NCBI GenBank assembly: GCA_965277595.1
Contig: CBDIDH010000002.1
Span: 62,001-126,000 of the forward strand
Direction: 5' to 3'
Length of the DNA: 64,000 bases
From: CBDIDH01 sp965277595
Lineage (GTDB): Bacteria > Planctomycetota > Planctomycetia > Isosphaerales > Isosphaeraceae
In this document: in pieces, positions 61,590 through 64,000 of the stretch
How the letters are laid out: every line of letters starts with the position of its first letter
Numbering within the stretch: the stretch's first letter is position 1
Made by a program: the position numbers and the translations under genes
Notes under the pieces: model-generated
What the model was told of the DNA's origin: nothing
Database searches by the model: none
What the model saw: only the letters and a program-made list of their open reading frames with translations

Positions 61590-63269
61590 ATGCCGTTCCC
61601 CTTGCCCGGCCTGCTCGTCGCTTTCTCCGCCCTGGTCGTCTCGCTTCCCGCCCGCGCGGCTGATGTTGACCTGAGCGGGCGCTGGAAACTCGTCATTCTC
61701 TCGCAACTCATCGAGAGCGACCTCCTGATCGTCGACGTCACGAACCACGCCGGTACGCTCCAGGGCGCGGTTCTTGACTCGCAGCCACTTCCCGTCAAGC
61801 CGAGCATCACGCGGATCGGGTCGAAGGAGGGAAGCGTTGACCTCTCGATCAAGATCGGCGAGATCGCCGCCGAATTCCGAGGCCGACCGACCGGCCCGAA
61901 CGCGATCGCCGGGACGCTCAAGGTCGGTAGCCAGCTCCTTCCCGCCCGCCTCGAAAAGACGACCGACCGCAAGGTTCCCCCCGAGCCGACCCAGCCCCCC
62001 GAGGTCTTCCGCGACTACCTCTCCGCCCGCAACGAACAGCGCCCGCGGACGCGGGTCCGGCTCCTCCGCGCCCTGCTCAAGCAAAAGCCCGGCAACCCCA
62101 GTTTCTCGGCCATTTACGTCAACGTTCTGAGTGACGCCGAGGCCGCCGAACTTCCCGAGGCCGACGTCCGCGCGCTTGTCGCCGAATGGGTCGACGGCGC
62201 CAAACCCCACGGCGACGACTTCGCCGCGGGCATCCGCACCCAGGCCGCGCTCGCGCTCGCCGGCAAACCCATGTACGCAAATCTCGCCCTGGATCTCGCC
62301 CGCGAGGCCGACGCCGCCCTCAACGCCGAGGCTCCTCTACAGACCCGCGCCGAGGTTGCCGCCGCTCTCGCCAACGCCGCCAAGCTCGCCGGCACGGCCG
62401 ATCTCGCGGCGTCCGCCCGCGCCCGCGCCGATCGGTTCGAGGCCGAGCTTGACGCGGAATATCATAAAAAAGTGCCCCCGTTTCAACCCGATGCCTCGCT
62501 CGGCCGGGCCGATCGACCGACCGACCGCGTCGTCCTCCTCGAACTCTTCACCGGCGCCGAGTGCCCCCCGTGTGTCGCGGCCGACGTGGCCTTTGACGCC
62601 CTCACCGCGACCGCCAAGCCCACTCAACTCGTCACCCTTCAGTACCACCTTCACATCCCCGGCCCCGACCCCCTGACCTCGCCCGACGCGCTCTCCCGGG
62701 CCGACTATTATCCCGACTTCCGCGGCACCCCCGCCCCCTATTTCGACGGCAAGGCCGAGGCGTCGGGCGGCGGTGGCATGGCCGCGTCCCAAGGCAAGTA
62801 CCGCGACTATCTCGAAGTCATCTCCCGCGATCGCGACAAGGCCCCGCGAGCCACCATCACGCTCAAGGCCGACCGCAAGGCCGAGACCATCCTGATCCGC
62901 GCCGAGGCCGAGACCAAGGTCCCCGGTTCCAAGCTCAAGCTCCGCCTGGCTCTCGTCGAGAACGAGATTCGGTACGTCGGCGGCAACGGCCTTCGCTTCC
63001 ATCACCATGTCGTCCGAGGCATGCCCGGCGGCGTCGGCGGTCAAGCCTTCACCGACAACCGCTGCAAGATCGAGACGGTTGTTGACCTCGCCGACCTGCG
63101 CAAGATCCTCGAAAAATCGCTTGCCGACTCCATCAAGGAAGGCAACACCTTCCGCAAGGCCCTACCGCCGATCCCCCTGACCCGGCTCTCGGTCGTCGCC
63201 TTTGTTCAGGACGATGCCGACCGTTCCGTCCTCAACGCCGCGATCGTCCCCGCCGACAGGACCGATTGA
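61590..63269 (+). CDS. Exported thioredoxin-fold protein (CPPC)
   Basis: This protein of about 559 residues has signal peptide LLVAFSALVVSLPARAAD. An N-terminal beta-rich domain (to about 130) and a helical TPR-like region (about 140-300) precede a thioredoxin-like domain: LLELFTGAECPPCVAAD with Cys325-Pro-Pro-Cys328, and RGTPAPYFDGKAE with the cis-Pro. Layout is similar to DUF1223/Omp28-like exported redox proteins. It probably works in disulfide exchange or heme/metal handling in the periplasm, but that is not established. A GTG 3 bases upstream is an alternative start. Confidence 0.85.
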   Translation: MPFPLPGLLVAFSALVVSLPARAADVDLSGRWKLVILSQLIESDLLIVDVTNHAGTLQGAVLDSQPLPVKPSITRIGSKEGSVDLSIKIGEIAAEFRGRPTGPNAIAGTLKVGSQLLPARLEKTTDRKVPPEPTQPPEVFRDYLSARNEQRPRTRVRLLRALLKQKPGNPSFSAIYVNVLSDAEAAELPEADVRALVAEWVDGAKPHGDDFAAGIRTQAALALAGKPMYANLALDLAREADAALNAEAPLQTRAEVAAALANAAKLAGTADLAASARARADRFEAELDAEYHKKVPPFQPDASLGRADRPTDRVVLLELFTGAECPPCVAADVAFDALTATAKPTQLVTLQYHLHIPGPDPLTSPDALSRADYYPDFRGTPAPYFDGKAEASGGGGMAASQGKYRDYLEVISRDRDKAPRATITLKADRKAETILIRAEAETKVPGSKLKLRLALVENEIRYVGGNGLRFHHHVVRGMPGGVGGQAFTDNRCKIETVVDLADLRKILEKSLADSIKEGNTFRKALPPIPLTRLSVVAFVQDDADRSVLNAAIVPADRTD

Positions 63270-63448
63270 TGGATTGATCGATCTGGATAGGTCGTTTTCA
63301 AAAGGGTAAAAATCTTCGGCCAGGAACCCATGAGAGCAGGCATTCAGGCAGGGCTGCTTCCTGGTTAAAACATGACCAATGTTTAAGGACCGATAACCGA
63401 GCGGAAATGGAAAACCCGAAGAGGAGGCCACTGTCTCAACGATTCATC

Positions 63449-63496
63449 CTCGGTCCTCGTTCTTTCGTTCCTTGGTCATCGGTCATCGGTCATCCA
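63449..63496 (+). repeat. CATCGGT heptamer repeats
   Basis: Three consecutive GGTCATC units at 63475-63496, preceded by related CGGTCCTCG and TTCCTTGG words. Together with the CCAATG word at 63376 the region can form an inverted pair as at 53341-53419. Confidence 0.75.
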
Positions 63497-63577
63497 TGGA
63501 AGAGGAAACAGCCCAGCGCCGTCTGGCGATCGACCTGTCGCGTGTGGTAGACTGGTTTTCCTGGAACGCTCCCGCCT

Positions 63578-63644
63578 GACGGCCGTCCCCGAGAGGCCCA
63601 CGGCGGCGCCGCCTTAAAGGGTCCCGGCCTCGGGAACGGCCGTC
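63578..63644 (+). promoter_or_regulatory. Long stem-loop in the tatC leader
   Basis: GACGGCCGT pairs with ACGGCCGTC, then CCCGA with TCGGG and GGCC with GGCC, giving about 18 base pairs with one mismatch and one small bulge. The loop contains the perfect palindrome GGCGGCGCCGCC. It may be a structured leader, a terminator for an upstream transcript without T-run, or part of a small RNA. Confidence 0.5.
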
Positions 63645-63727
63645 GCGACCCGCGTCTCCACCCAGCCCACCAGATTACAGGCGACGCAACTCCGGCGCGC
63701 CCTCGGCTCCGTCAGGGTGGTCCGTCC

Positions 63728-64000
63728 ATGGCGACTGAAAAAGACCTCTTCGTCGAAGAACAATCGATGGTCGCGATGAGCTTCGGTGATCACATCGAAG
63801 AACTCCGCGTCCGGCTTATTCTCGGACTGCTCGGCCTGATGGTCGGGGTCCTCATCACGTTCATCCCGCCGATCGAGCTGGGCAAGCGCGTGATGACCAA
63901 GATGGAAGAGCCCGCCAAGGGAGCCCTCACCAAGTTTTACGGCGAACGCGCCAAGGTTCGCGCCGCGGAGGCGACAAAGGCCGAGAGCCTCACCCCGGTC
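63728..64000 (+). CDS. tatC: Sec-independent translocase component TatC, N-terminal part
   Basis: The window ends after 91 codons. The start (MATEKDLFVEEQSM) leads into the TatC signature SFGDHIEELRVRLI, which precedes the first membrane span (LGLLGLMVGVLITFI). TatC forms the receptor for twin-arginine signal peptides, such as that of the DUF1552 protein in this window. A long loop rich in Lys/Glu follows the first span (RVMTKMEEPAKGAL), longer than in E. coli TatC. Confidence 0.92.
   Translation, partial: MATEKDLFVEEQSMVAMSFGDHIEELRVRLILGLLGLMVGVLITFIPPIELGKRVMTKMEEPAKGALTKFYGERAKVRAAEATKAESLTPV

Larger units (their letters stand above)
63270..63727. other. Gene-free spacer before tatC with repeats and a large hairpin
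   Basis: No gene supported. Contains a diverged CCAATGA-like unit (63371-63400), CATCGGT repeats (63449-63496), a weak promoter-like TAGACT at 63548 and a strong stem-loop (63578-63644). Confidence 0.7.

Overview
The window is GC-rich bacterial chromosome from a planctomycete, probably of the Isosphaeraceae/Gemmatales type. That placement is inferred from family content. It carries two DUF1559 (H-X9-DG) pseudopilin-like proteins, a DUF1592/DUF1588 cytochrome plus DUF1552 pair, a TPR lipoprotein of the kind found at the N-terminus of planctomycete FG-GAP/CRTAC proteins, an ECF sigma factor and a large membrane Ser/Thr kinase with a beta-helix exterior. No phage, IS transposase or CRISPR array is visible.

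Layout. 1-7 kb (minus strand): TPR lipoprotein (cut by the window edge), nitrilase-family amidase, secreted TPR protein, giant Ser/Thr kinase. 7.1-8.0 kb: a decayed short-chain dehydrogenase pseudogene. 8.1-20.6 kb: a housekeeping block with two tandem tRNA-Arg genes, ECF sigma factor, csrA, DJ-1/PfpI protein, tRNA-Glu, dicarboxylate symporter coupled to a histone-deacetylase-like hydrolase, GT39 glycosyltransferase, pncB, parA-parB, a degenerate histidine-kinase-like protein with a response regulator, tRNA-Pro and rpiA. Three identical 14-bp parS-like sites (8.5, 13.1 and 20.6 kb) bracket parAB, so this looks like the chromosome's centromere region, usually near oriC.

20.6-32 kb: deoC, a membrane protein, rnc, an EfpL/YeiP-type EF-P paralogue, YbjQ, an Ada-like alkyl transferase without its DNA-binding domain, a membrane protein, a possible nuclease-fold protein, pyrE, a CarH-like MerR/B12-domain regulator, a sigma-70 factor, a pair of small paralogues and rimO. 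32-40 kb: pgsA, uppP and the DNA repair pair addB/addA, with a 134-bp uppP/addB overlap and a degenerate nuclease site in AddA.

40-45 kb (minus strand): FHA-domain protein, DUF1592 cytochrome, DUF1552 protein. 45.6-54.3 kb: a type II secretion/pseudopilin operon (GspE-like ATPase, three consecutive GspF-like proteins, three pilin-like proteins, then two DUF1559 proteins). Several junctions here overlap as ATGA, which implies translational coupling. 54.3-64 kb: glpD, a repeat-rich gene-free kilobase, an exported secretin-like protein, a short-chain dehydrogenase, an M29 aminopeptidase, two exported proteins and the start of tatC.

From 46.9 kb onward, and not before, intergenic spaces carry heptanucleotide tandem repeats (CCTTTGT/CCCTTTG and CCAATGA/CATCGGT classes), often as inverted pairs. 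There is also a 171-bp MITE-like element with 29-bp inverted ends and a separate array of an AAACGAAGCCAAC motif. These repeats, the parS set and several proteins with altered key residues (CarH-like, AddA, the ChpT-like kinase relic) are the most unusual content. No clearly new multi-gene defence or biosynthetic system was found.
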